Source: Kiritimatiellia bacterium (GTDB taxonomy: Bacteria > Verrucomicrobiota > Kiritimatiellia > SS1-B-03-39 > UBA6053). Taken from it: a stretch of DNA of 37,535 bases. The position numbers and the translations under genes are program-made. Below are positions 13,899 through 21,416 of this stretch, piece by piece. The stretch spans positions 1 through 37,535 of the forward strand of contig JAGYLC010000007.1 in the NCBI GenBank assembly GCA_018401235.1, given 5' to 3'. How positions within the stretch are numbered: position 1 is the stretch's first letter; every line of letters starts with the position of its first letter. The notes under the pieces are model-generated. The model was not told the DNA's origin. It made no database searches and saw only the letters and a list, made by a program, of their open reading frames with translations.

Positions 13899-15818
13899 TC
13901 ATGCTTGCTCAAAGTAGGTGTAGCCCTGCATGCCTTCGCGGTAGGCCTGCATGATGGTTTTGCGTTGGGGGGCGGTGATCAGGCCGCTGCGCACGGCGCG
14001 TTCGGCCAGCGAACGGAAATTCATGGTCATTTCCTTGGGATCGTACTCCACGTAGCTGAGCACGTCGGCGACGGTGTCGCCTTCCACTTCGTGTCCGTAG
14101 GCGCGTTTTCCTTCATCATCCAACTCCACGCTGACCACATTGGTGTCGCCGAAGAGATTGTGAAGATCGCCGAGGGTTTCCTGATAGGCACCCACCAGGA
14201 ATACCCCGATGTAGTAGGCTTCGTCTTTATTGAAGTCGTGGAGGGGTAGCGATTTTTTGGAGCCGGTGTCGGCAATGAAATGGTCGATTTTTCCATCGCA
14301 GTCGCAGGTGATATCGGCGAAAATTCCTTCATGCTCGGGTTTTTCCAGCAGGCGGTGAATGGGCATGATGGGGAAAAGCTGATCGATGGCCCAGGTGTCG
14401 GGAAGGGACTGGAAGAGGCTGAAATTACCGTAATAGATTTCCGGGCGGGAGGTGGAGAGTTCCTCCAGGCTGTCGGGAATCCGGTCGAGGGTTTTGGTGG
14501 CTTTTTCGATTTGACGCAGAATAGCCGCGAAACACTGTTCGGTGAGGGCGCGTTCCCGGAGGGAGATCAGGCCGAGTGAAAAGCGGGAGCGCAATTCATC
14601 CCGGTAGTAGAGGGCATCGTTCAGGCTTTCCTGCAAGTTGACTGCTTTGAGGTGTTTGGGGATATCGGCGAGATATTTCAGTTCGGTGGGGACGTTCGCG
14701 GGCAGGGTGGGGAGGTCGAGTCGGCTGGAGATTCCCGACACATCGAGAATATTGAAGACCAGCACCCCGTAATGAGCCACGGTGGCGCGCCCGGATTCGG
14801 TGATTAGGGTGGGGTGCTTCACCCCGGACTTCGAGCAGATGTCCATTACGGATTCGACCACGTCGGCGCAGTATTCCTCCACCGCATAATTTCGGCTGCT
14901 GGTGGTGTTGGACTGGCTGCCATCGTAGTCCACTGCCAAGCCGCCCCCCATATCCAGATAGCCCATGGGGGCTCCCTCCTGCACCAGGTTGACATAGACC
15001 CGGCTGGCCTCGGAAACTCCGGAGCGGATGGTGCGGATATTGGGAATTTGCGAGCCGAGGTGGTAGTGCAGCAGTTCCAGACACTGCAGGGCATCTGCTT
15101 TTTTAAGCAGATCGACTACGTGGATCACCTGTTCGGCGTTGAGGCCGAACACGCTATTGTCGCCGCCGGACTGAATCCATTTGCCGCTGCCGGGCGTGGA
15201 CAGTTTCATGCGGACCCCCAGGCGTGGCTTCACCCCGATGGCGGTGGCCCGTTCCAGGATCAGCGGAACCTCTCCCACAGTCTCCACCACCAGCATCACT
15301 TGCATACCCATTTGTATGGCGTAGAGGGCGAGATCGATAAATTCCTGATCTTTATAGCCATTGCAGATAATCAGGGCCTCCGGATCCTGCATATAGCTGA
15401 GGGCGGCGATGAGTTCCGGTTTGCTGCCCGCCTCGAGGCCGTGGTGATAGGGTTTGCCATACTGGCAGATTTGCTCAATGACCTGCTGCTGTTGATTGAC
15501 CTTGATTGGAAACACCCCTTTAAATGCTCCCTGATAGCCCACATCCGCGATGGCTTTGCGAAAGGATTCGTTCAGCAGTTTGATGCGGTGTTCGAGAATA
15601 TTTCCGAAGCGCAGCATCAGCGGCGCGTCGATGCCCCGGGCTTCGAGTTCCTCCAAGATGCAGGCCATGCTATTCCAGTTCGGGTTCTCCATTTCTCCAA
15701 GGTTGACTTCCACCTCTCCCTGATCGGAGACACGGAAAAAGGGAGTTCCCCAGAGGGGAAGGCCATAGAGGTCGGCGGAATCGGATGCGGTCCAGGGGGG
15801 AGGGGGGGCAGTTGTCAT
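13899..15818 (-). CDS. speA: Biosynthetic arginine decarboxylase
   Basis: SpeA converts arginine to agmatine. The 639-residue size fits the family. Motifs include LYGLPLWGTPFFRVS near the start, the PLP lysine in KGVFPIKVNQQQQ (about residue 106), GLEAGSKPEL, YHLGSQIPN, DMGGGLAVDYDGS, and the C-terminal GAYQETLGDLHNLFGDTN. The only start in the right place is the ATG at 15818, which lies inside a GTCATTGG-type repeat and has no visible ribosome-binding site. Agmatine would need agmatinase or agmatine deiminase to become putrescine; neither is in the window. Confidence 0.94.
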   Translation of the reverse strand: MTTAPPPPWTASDSADLYGLPLWGTPFFRVSDQGEVEVNLGEMENPNWNSMACILEELEARGIDAPLMLRFGNILEHRIKLLNESFRKAIADVGYQGAFKGVFPIKVNQQQQVIEQICQYGKPYHHGLEAGSKPELIAALSYMQDPEALIICNGYKDQEFIDLALYAIQMGMQVMLVVETVGEVPLILERATAIGVKPRLGVRMKLSTPGSGKWIQSGGDNSVFGLNAEQVIHVVDLLKKADALQCLELLHYHLGSQIPNIRTIRSGVSEASRVYVNLVQEGAPMGYLDMGGGLAVDYDGSQSNTTSSRNYAVEEYCADVVESVMDICSKSGVKHPTLITESGRATVAHYGVLVFNILDVSGISSRLDLPTLPANVPTELKYLADIPKHLKAVNLQESLNDALYYRDELRSRFSLGLISLRERALTEQCFAAILRQIEKATKTLDRIPDSLEELSTSRPEIYYGNFSLFQSLPDTWAIDQLFPIMPIHRLLEKPEHEGIFADITCDCDGKIDHFIADTGSKKSLPLHDFNKDEAYYIGVFLVGAYQETLGDLHNLFGDTNVVSVELDDEGKRAYGHEVEGDTVADVLSYVEYDPKEMTMNFRSLAERAVRSGLITAPQRKTIMQAYREGMQGYTYFEQA

Positions 15819-15857
15819 TGGTCAATAGTCATTGGTCAGTCGATAGTCATTGGGTCA
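15814..15857. repeat. GTCATTGGTC repeats, left flank of four-helix-bundle fragment
   Basis: Three copies of the repeat lie here: GTCATTGGTCA at 15814-15824 and 15828-15838 and GTCATTGGGTCA at 15846-15857. The first includes the speA start codon (read on the minus strand) and the last lies inside the end of the four-helix-bundle frame. The inverted partner cluster is at 16122-16165. Confidence 0.85.
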
Positions 15858-16084
15858 TCAACGGTGTAGGGTGAGGATTCTTCGTGAACTTGATCGGAAG
15901 AAGAGGGGCCGATGGAGGAGCGGCCATAGCCTTCGCTGATATTGGCCGCAATTGAATCCACCGCCCGAACCCATTGTTTACCAACTGTATCTTTTTCAAA
16001 ATACGACCAGGAAGAAACGATTTCCCATACGCTTTCACCAATCTCCAGACTTTGCTGGTACACTCTGAGTTCTTCCAATTTCAT
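15836..16084 (-). pseudogene. Four-helix-bundle protein (S23 / 23S rRNA intervening-sequence type), truncated
   Basis: The first ~54 residues match the family closely: MKLEELRVYQQSLEIGESVW, EIVSSWSYFEKDTVGKQWVR, AVDSIAANISEGYGR. The usual second half (helices 3 and 4; full length ~115-120 residues) is absent, and after GYGR comes a Ser-rich tail (SSIGPSSSDQVHEESSPY) ending in repeat sequence. The tail may be the natural C-terminus joined by an internal deletion, or unrelated sequence. Inverted TGACCAATGAC clusters flank it on both sides. It sits within the polyamine cluster but is not expected to act in it. Confidence 0.75.
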
Positions 16085-16121
16085 GCGCTGTATTCCTCTT
16101 GCTCGATTTTCCTACACCAAA

Positions 16122-16165
16122 TGACAACTGACCAATGACAACTGACTGATGACTACTGACCAATG
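16122..16165. repeat. TGACCAATGAC repeats, right flank of four-helix-bundle fragment
   Basis: Degenerate units TGACAAC, TGACCAATGACAAC, TGACTGATGAC and TACTGACCAATG follow each other and run up to the stop codon of the dehydrogenase gene at 16167. The orientation is opposite to the cluster at 15814-15857. Confidence 0.85.
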
Positions 16166-16166
16166 C

Positions 16167-17378
16167 CTACTCCCCCCACACGGGGGGAGAGTCGGGATCG
16201 AGGTCTTCGATCTGCCAGGGGAGGCCGTGTTGGTTGAGGGCGTTCATGAAGGGGTCGGGGTCGAGTTGTTCGAGGTTCCAGACTCCGGGCTGCATCCATT
16301 GTCCGGTCATCATCAGCTTAGCACCGATCATGGCGGGAACCCCGGTAGTGTAGGAGATAGCCTGCGACTTCACTTCGGCGTAGCATTCCTGATGATCGCA
16401 GATGTTGTACACATACACTTTTCGTTTTTGTCCGTCTTTGGTTCCTTCGATGATGTTTCCAATTACGGTTTTCCCTTTAGTGAGCGGGCCCAGGGAGGCC
16501 GGATCCGGAAGCACCGCTTTGAGGAATTCGATGGGGGCGATTTGCTGTCCTTGAAACGGGATGGCTTCGATGGAGGTCATGCCCACATTCTGCAGCACGG
16601 TGAGATGGTTGATGTAGGAGGGACCAAAGGTCATCCAGAATCGAATGCGCTTGAGGCCGGGGATATTCCGGCAGAGGGATTCCATTTCCTCGTGATAGAG
16701 CAGGTAGATTTCTTTTTCGCCCACCACCGGGAAGGTGTAGGGACGGTGCCATTCCAGCGGTTGGGTTTCTTTCCAGTCGCCGGACTCCCAGTAGCGTCCG
16801 TTGGCGGTGATTTCGCGGATGTTGATTTCGGGATTGAAATTGGTGGCGAAGGGGAGTCCGTGATCGCCGGCGTTGCAGTCGAGAATGTCCACGGTGTCGA
16901 TTTGATCGAAGAGGTGTTTTTGCGCGTGGGCGCAGAATACATTGGTGACGCCGGGATCGAATCCACTGCCCAGGAGCGCCATCAGGCCTTTTTCCGCAAA
17001 GCGCTGGTGGTAGGGCCACTGATACTCGTAGGAAAAGCGGGCCTCGTCTTTGGGTTCATAGTTGGCGGTGTCCAGATAGTGGACTCCTGCCTCCAGACAG
17101 GCCTCCATCAGGGTCAGGTCCTGATAGGGAAGGGCCACATTCAGGACCAATTCCGCGCCACAGTCCCGGATCAACTTGACGGTTTCCTTCACATTGTCGG
17201 CATCCACCGCTGCGGTGTGAATGGGTCGGGACAGTTCGGAGGCGATCTGGTCGCATTTGGATTTCGTGCGGCTGGCGAGGGTGATGGTTTCAAACACGTC
17301 CTGATTTTGCGCACATTTATGCACCACCACCCGGCCCACGCCGCCGGCGCCGATAATCAAAATATTTTTCATAGACAT
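16167..17378 (-). CDS. Carboxynorspermidine dehydrogenase (saccharopine dehydrogenase family)
   Basis: The enzyme reductively condenses putrescine or diaminopropane with aspartate semialdehyde to carboxy(nor)spermidine, the substrate of NspC. The product has ~403 residues with an N-terminal NAD(P) fold (NILIIGAGGVGRVVVHKCAQ), then LNVALPYQDLTLMEACLEAG and VHYLDTANYEP, GSGFDPGVTNVFCAHA, and the family C-terminal domain with TTGVPAMIGAKLMMTG. The ATG at 17378 (MSMKNILI) is preferred; longer in-frame starts would run through a 19-bp hairpin. The neighbouring speA and nspC on the same strand support the pathway. Confidence 0.88.
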   Translation of the reverse strand: MSMKNILIIGAGGVGRVVVHKCAQNQDVFETITLASRTKSKCDQIASELSRPIHTAAVDADNVKETVKLIRDCGAELVLNVALPYQDLTLMEACLEAGVHYLDTANYEPKDEARFSYEYQWPYHQRFAEKGLMALLGSGFDPGVTNVFCAHAQKHLFDQIDTVDILDCNAGDHGLPFATNFNPEINIREITANGRYWESGDWKETQPLEWHRPYTFPVVGEKEIYLLYHEEMESLCRNIPGLKRIRFWMTFGPSYINHLTVLQNVGMTSIEAIPFQGQQIAPIEFLKAVLPDPASLGPLTKGKTVIGNIIEGTKDGQKRKVYVYNICDHQECYAEVKSQAISYTTGVPAMIGAKLMMTGQWMQPGVWNLEQLDPDPFMNALNQHGLPWQIEDLDPDSPPVWGE

Positions 17379-17428
17379 GGGCGCATCATTTAAAGAAAAA
17401 ATCTGTCGTGGCAAGAGGCAATTACTAT

Positions 17429-17468
17429 TCGTATGGAGTGCGGAAGCAAGCTTCCGCACTCCATACGA
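17429..17468. repeat. Perfect 19-bp inverted repeat
   Basis: TCGTATGGAGTGCGGAAGC (17429-17447) is followed after two bases by its exact complement (17450-17468). It lies between the divergent dehydrogenase and membrane-protein genes. There is no T-run on either side, so a REP-type element or a regulatory hairpin is more likely than a terminator. Confidence 0.8.
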
Positions 17469-17511
17469 GTTGCAAGCTTGATCCATACACTGACTACGTT
17501 ACACTGAATAT

Positions 17512-17926
17512 ATGAAAGTGTCTCCATTCGCCTATGCCTGTTTTATTCTGCCCTGCGGGGTGATCGTCCTGTGTTTTCTCGTATCCAGCCACACGAATCC
17601 GGGGATGGCGGTTTGGCACCACCCTGTATTTCGGATGCACGGGATTTGCCCAGTTGATGCTGGCGGCGCAACTTATAAAGCTGCCGGACGAGCGCAAGCA
17701 GCATTATGCAAAGGATTTGGGGCCGATGCGCATTTTCTTGTGGATCTGCGCAGCCAATTTGGCGATGGGGATTTCCTACATTCCGGCCGCGCATTTTTTC
17801 GGTGCTTCCAACATCGAAAATATCATTGAATGGAATTTCGCGTTTTTGATGCACATTAACTTCGGAGTGCTTTCCTTGGTGTGGAGGCGTCAGAACCTGA
17901 AACTACACCTTGAATTGCCCGCGTAG
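17512..17926 (+). pseudogene. Small membrane protein gene with a frameshift
   Basis: The first frame gives MKVSPFAYACFILPCGVIVL and then SSHTNPG (a membrane helix). Near 17605 the plausible frame changes: it continues WRFGTTLYFGCTGFAQLMLA, AQLIKLPDERKQHYAKDLGP, then two more hydrophobic stretches (IFLWICAANLAMGISYIPA; NFAFLMHINFGVLSLVW) to the stop at 17926. Dropping one base in the ggggatgg run at about 17601-17608 would give a continuous product of ~137 residues with about four membrane segments. The downstream frame on its own starts at 17654. I do not recognise the family. A sequencing error would look the same. Confidence 0.5.
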
Positions 17927-17929
17927 TCG

Positions 17930-18685
17930 TTAGCGCAGTCCGCCGGCAATGACAGCCTGCACATCCTGATGCAGAGTGGCTTTTTCGTCCGGCGATAGAT
18001 TGGCCGGATCAATCGCCGGGTGTAGAATCATCTCCGCGTGTCCGCCCGGCAAGCCCCAGCTTCCTTTAGGCTTCAGGGTGTAGGAATCTTTCAGGGTGAC
18101 GGGGACGATGCGTACACCGGCCCGTTCCGCGATATTCAGACTGCCCTTGGCGAAAGGGGCCATTTCCGGACCGCGACTGCGGGTTCCCTCCGGAAAAACC
18201 ACCATGGACAGCCCCCCTTTGAGCAGAGTGACCGTTTCCCTGATCTGGGTCACTTGCTTGCGCCGGTCGTCACGGTCCAGAAAAATGCAACCAATCAAGC
18301 GCATCCAGGAACTGACCAGTGGAATCTTCTCCAGTTCCTTTTTGGCCACGAATGCGAGATTTCGCCCGGCATATCCCACCAGAATGGGGATATCGAAGTC
18401 CCCCTGGTGGTTGCTCACGAACAATACGGCCTCGTCCGGCCCGATTCCCGATTCATCCCGGCGGGCGAGCTTTACGCCCCCCAAAAAGCAGACCATTTTC
18501 CCCCAGCGTCGGGCGATTCGGCAGACCTCAGGACGGACACTGGGGTCGCCCGCTTGCTTTCGTTTGAGCCAAAAGGTTGTCAAACGGGGTAAAATGAGCA
18601 ATTGGTGCAACCAGAAAACCACAAAAAAGAATAGCGTTCGCAGTAAAGTTACCATATAGGATTTCCACACATTGACAGGGGACAT
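17930..18685 (-). CDS. plsC: 1-acyl-sn-glycerol-3-phosphate acyltransferase
   Basis: PlsC adds the second acyl chain in phosphatidic acid synthesis at the inner membrane. The ~251-residue product has an N-terminal hydrophobic segment (LLRTLFFFVVFWLHQLL), the catalytic H-x4-D in SNHQGDFDIP, the LDRDDRRKQ block and the acceptor-binding VFPEGTRSRG. The start is set at the ATG at 18685 (MSPVNVWKSYM); a GTG at 18721 would add 12 basic residues. It is convergent with the frameshifted membrane gene and divergent from the HAD phosphatase. Confidence 0.88.
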   Translation of the reverse strand: MSPVNVWKSYMVTLLRTLFFFVVFWLHQLLILPRLTTFWLKRKQAGDPSVRPEVCRIARRWGKMVCFLGGVKLARRDESGIGPDEAVLFVSNHQGDFDIPILVGYAGRNLAFVAKKELEKIPLVSSWMRLIGCIFLDRDDRRKQVTQIRETVTLLKGGLSMVVFPEGTRSRGPEMAPFAKGSLNIAERAGVRIVPVTLKDSYTLKPKGSWGLPGGHAEMILHPAIDPANLSPDEKATLHQDVQAVIAGGLR

Positions 18686-18775
18686 CTTTCTTGCCTTACG
18701 CGTTGTACGCAGCTCTGTCACTTAAAAAATGGGCGGCGACCCTGGGTGCCGGGTGCCGAGGAACTTTTCCCCGAT

Positions 18776-19408
18776 ATGATTGATTTAGAACTTAGTGAAC
18801 CTTTGGATGGACTTGAACAGCAGGTGGGTGCCGTGTTGTTTGACTGCGATGGAACCCTGGTGGATACCATGGGCGCCCACTATCGAAGTTGGGAGGCTAT
18901 TCTGAAAGAAGTGGATTCGTCCTCTTTTCTCGACTATGCTCATTTTTGTACCTGGGGCGGGATGGCCGGCGATGTGGTGGCCCGCAATATCTGTGTTCAT
19001 CTGGAGTTGGATCACGACCCCTTGGAGTTAGCGGGGCGAAAGCGGGATCATTTTCTGCTGCAGGACGACGTGCATCCGGAGATCCCGCAAATTGCGGATT
19101 TCGCCCGCCGGGTCGCCCGCACCCATCCGGTGGCGGTGGTGAGTGGAGGCCATCGCGCGGCGGTGGAGCGAACCCTGAGGTCCGCGGGATTACGAGATTT
19201 ATTCGAGGTGATCGTCACCCCGGAAGATGTGGTACATGGCAAACCGGCCCCCGATATGTATTTGCTGGCAGCAGAAAAGCTGGGAGTAAAACCGGAGGAT
19301 TGCCTGGTACTTGAAGACGGGCCGCCCGGAGTTGAGGCGGCCCTTTCCGCAGGAATGCGGGTGGTTGCTGTGGGTCCGGCTGCCTCATTATTGAAGCAAA
19401 TGGAATAA
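18776..19408 (+). CDS. HAD-superfamily hydrolase (beta-phosphoglucomutase / phosphatase type)
   Basis: The product of ~210 residues starts MIDLELSEPLDG. The catalytic loop is LFDCDGTLVDT (nucleophile and acid/base Asp), motif II is VVSGGHR, and motifs III/IV are GKPAPDMYLLAAEKLG and VLEDGPPGVEAA. A small helical cap lies between motifs I and II, as in subclass I phosphatases and beta-phosphoglucomutases. The substrate cannot be told from sequence. A GTG at 18746 would add ten residues. The helicase gene starts four bases after the stop. Confidence 0.85.
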   Translation: MIDLELSEPLDGLEQQVGAVLFDCDGTLVDTMGAHYRSWEAILKEVDSSSFLDYAHFCTWGGMAGDVVARNICVHLELDHDPLELAGRKRDHFLLQDDVHPEIPQIADFARRVARTHPVAVVSGGHRAAVERTLRSAGLRDLFEVIVTPEDVVHGKPAPDMYLLAAEKLGVKPEDCLVLEDGPPGVEAALSAGMRVVAVGPAASLLKQME

Positions 19409-19411
19409 CTT

Positions 19412-21391
19412 ATGCCTGAAAAGATATTGAAGAAAGTAAGATCGCTATTTCGAAAAGAGAAAACAGCCACCCCCGCTCCCGCCGCAGCCACTGCCGGTGC
19501 TCCAGCAAGCGTCCAGACACCTCCGGCCGCTGAAAAACGTCCCGCCGCAACCTCCACACCCGACGCTTCTCCGAAAAAAAGTGTAATTCGGGAAGAAAAA
19601 GTCCCGGAAACGCAAATGCCGCAAGCCCTGAAGGAAGCGAAAAAAGTGCGTGCTCCCCAATCCGAAGAGTGGCGGCCCGGACGGAAAAATCCCGGTGATG
19701 CCGAAAAAGCCCCCTCCGAAAGCAAGCCCCGCAGGGAACGATCCTCCTCCTCTTCCCGGGCCTCCTCTGGTGACGGAGACGGTCGTCCGCCCCGTACCCG
19801 CAGACCACGCAATGAAAGTCGCAATGAAAGTCGGGGAGAGTCACGGGGATCCACTCGCTCCACTCGTTCCACTCGTTCTGATGACGCTCCGCGTCGCTCC
19901 CGTTCGAACGGAGAAGCCAAACCGGGTTCCACCCGGGGTAAAGGCTTCTCTTTTCCCCGCAAAAAATCCGATCCAGGAGAGTGGAAGCGCGAGGACTATC
20001 AGGTAGCCGCCGAGGAGGGCAAGACCCGCTTTTACGATATGGATCTGGCGGATGAATTGCTGCACGCGATTTCCGATTTGGGATACCAATACTGTACCCC
20101 GATCCAGGCGGAAATTCTACCCGCGTTGTTGGATAGTCGTGATGGTATGGGACAGGCACAGACCGGAACCGGCAAAACCGCCGCGTTCCTGCTGGCCAGC
20201 ATGACCCGCATGCTCCGGAATCCCCGTCCCGATTTGCCCAATGGCACTCCACGCATGCTGATTCTTGCGCCCACCCGCGAGTTGGTGCTGCAAATCGAGG
20301 AGGAAGCGGCGCAATTGATGAAATACACCCCTCTGCAAAGTCTGCCGGTATACGGCGGATTAGATTACGAACCGCAGAAAGAGGCCCTGCGCAATCATCA
20401 GGTCGATCTGGTGTCGGCCACCCCCGGACGTTTGATTGACTTCATGCGGTCCAAGGTGATAGATCTTTCGCAGGTGGAAATACTGGTGTTGGACGAAGCC
20501 GACCGCATGTTGGATATGGGTTTTATTCCCGATGTGAAGCGGATCGTGTACGCGACCCCCCACAAAGACAAGCGTCAGACCCTGTTCTTCAGTGCGACTT
20601 TTACCGAAGATATTAAACGATTGGCCACCTCCTGGACCCGGGATCCGATCACTATCGTGATCGAACCCACCAGCGTGGCGGCGGATACGGTGGATCAGAC
20701 CGTATTTATCGTCACGGACAAGGAGAAATTCGCGTTGACGGTCAATTTGCTCCGCGATTTGAAACCAAACCGCACTCTGATATTTGCCAATCGGCGGGAT
20801 ACGTCTCAGGACTTATGCGATCACCTCAACGCCTACGGCTTCACGGCCGCCCTGTTGTCGGGCGCGGTGCCCCAAGCCAAGCGGGTAAAAACGCTGGAAG
20901 CGTTCAAAGATGGCACTATGCCGGTGGTGGTGGCCACGGATGTGGCCGGACGAGGCATCCATGTGGAGGATGTGGGACTGGTCATCAATTACAATCTGCC
21001 CGAGGACCCGGAGGATTACGTGCACCGCATCGGACGCACCGGACGGGCGGGGGAAGAGGGCCGTTCGGTCTGCTTTGCCAGTGAATTCGATTCCATGATG
21101 TTGCCTGATATCGAAAAATTCATCGGCCGCGAATTGGCCTGTACCCATCCCAAGGAAGAGTGGCTGACCGTGGAGGATCGGGACGTACCCCGACGCCCCC
21201 GTCCGCGTAGTTCCGGTGGCGGTGGAGGCCGACCCGGCGGTGGAGGAAATCGTGGCGGCGGTAGCCGTGGCGGCCGGTCCGGCGGCGGCGGCCGCGAAGG
21301 CGGAGATAGCTGTTGGACGAAAGCTTGGACTCTTGGGTTGCAATGTCCTTTGGAAAAAGACTATAGGGACACGTCCGCTTTTTTAAAATAA
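19412..21391 (+). CDS. DEAD-box ATP-dependent RNA helicase with long charged termini
   Basis: This 659-residue helicase unwinds RNA and probably assists ribosome assembly or mRNA decay. About 200 N-terminal residues are low-complexity, rich in Lys, Arg, Pro and Ser, with short tandem units (RNES, STRSTRS). The core then shows AQTGTGKTAAF, PTRELVLQI, SATPGR, LDEADRML, SATF, LIFANRRDTS, VATDVAGRGIHVEDV and HRIGRTGRAG in order. A Gly/Arg-rich RGG tail (RPGGGGNRGGGSRGG) follows, typical of RNA-binding. The last 28 residues after the RGG region, with WTKAWTLGL, do not look like the rest and may reflect a late frame change. Confidence 0.92.
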   Translation: MPEKILKKVRSLFRKEKTATPAPAAATAGAPASVQTPPAAEKRPAATSTPDASPKKSVIREEKVPETQMPQALKEAKKVRAPQSEEWRPGRKNPGDAEKAPSESKPRRERSSSSSRASSGDGDGRPPRTRRPRNESRNESRGESRGSTRSTRSTRSDDAPRRSRSNGEAKPGSTRGKGFSFPRKKSDPGEWKREDYQVAAEEGKTRFYDMDLADELLHAISDLGYQYCTPIQAEILPALLDSRDGMGQAQTGTGKTAAFLLASMTRMLRNPRPDLPNGTPRMLILAPTRELVLQIEEEAAQLMKYTPLQSLPVYGGLDYEPQKEALRNHQVDLVSATPGRLIDFMRSKVIDLSQVEILVLDEADRMLDMGFIPDVKRIVYATPHKDKRQTLFFSATFTEDIKRLATSWTRDPITIVIEPTSVAADTVDQTVFIVTDKEKFALTVNLLRDLKPNRTLIFANRRDTSQDLCDHLNAYGFTAALLSGAVPQAKRVKTLEAFKDGTMPVVVATDVAGRGIHVEDVGLVINYNLPEDPEDYVHRIGRTGRAGEEGRSVCFASEFDSMMLPDIEKFIGRELACTHPKEEWLTVEDRDVPRRPRPRSSGGGGGRPGGGGNRGGGSRGGRSGGGGREGGDSCWTKAWTLGLQCPLEKDYRDTSAFLK

Positions 21392-21416
21392 AAACCACCA
21401 AACAGGAATAAATGAT

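Noticed and set aside
14814-15869. Open + strand frame opposite speA (and similar frames at 16149-17393 and 21120-22331)
   Set aside because: These mirror the strong third-position bias of speA, the dehydrogenase and mdh and show no domain motifs.
17429-17468. Terminator for the membrane-protein or dehydrogenase gene
   Set aside because: The hairpin lies upstream of both divergent genes and has no T-run.
19048-19962. Arg/Ser-rich - strand frame opposite the HAD and helicase genes
   Set aside because: Its composition simply reflects the complementary low-complexity N-terminus of the helicase.
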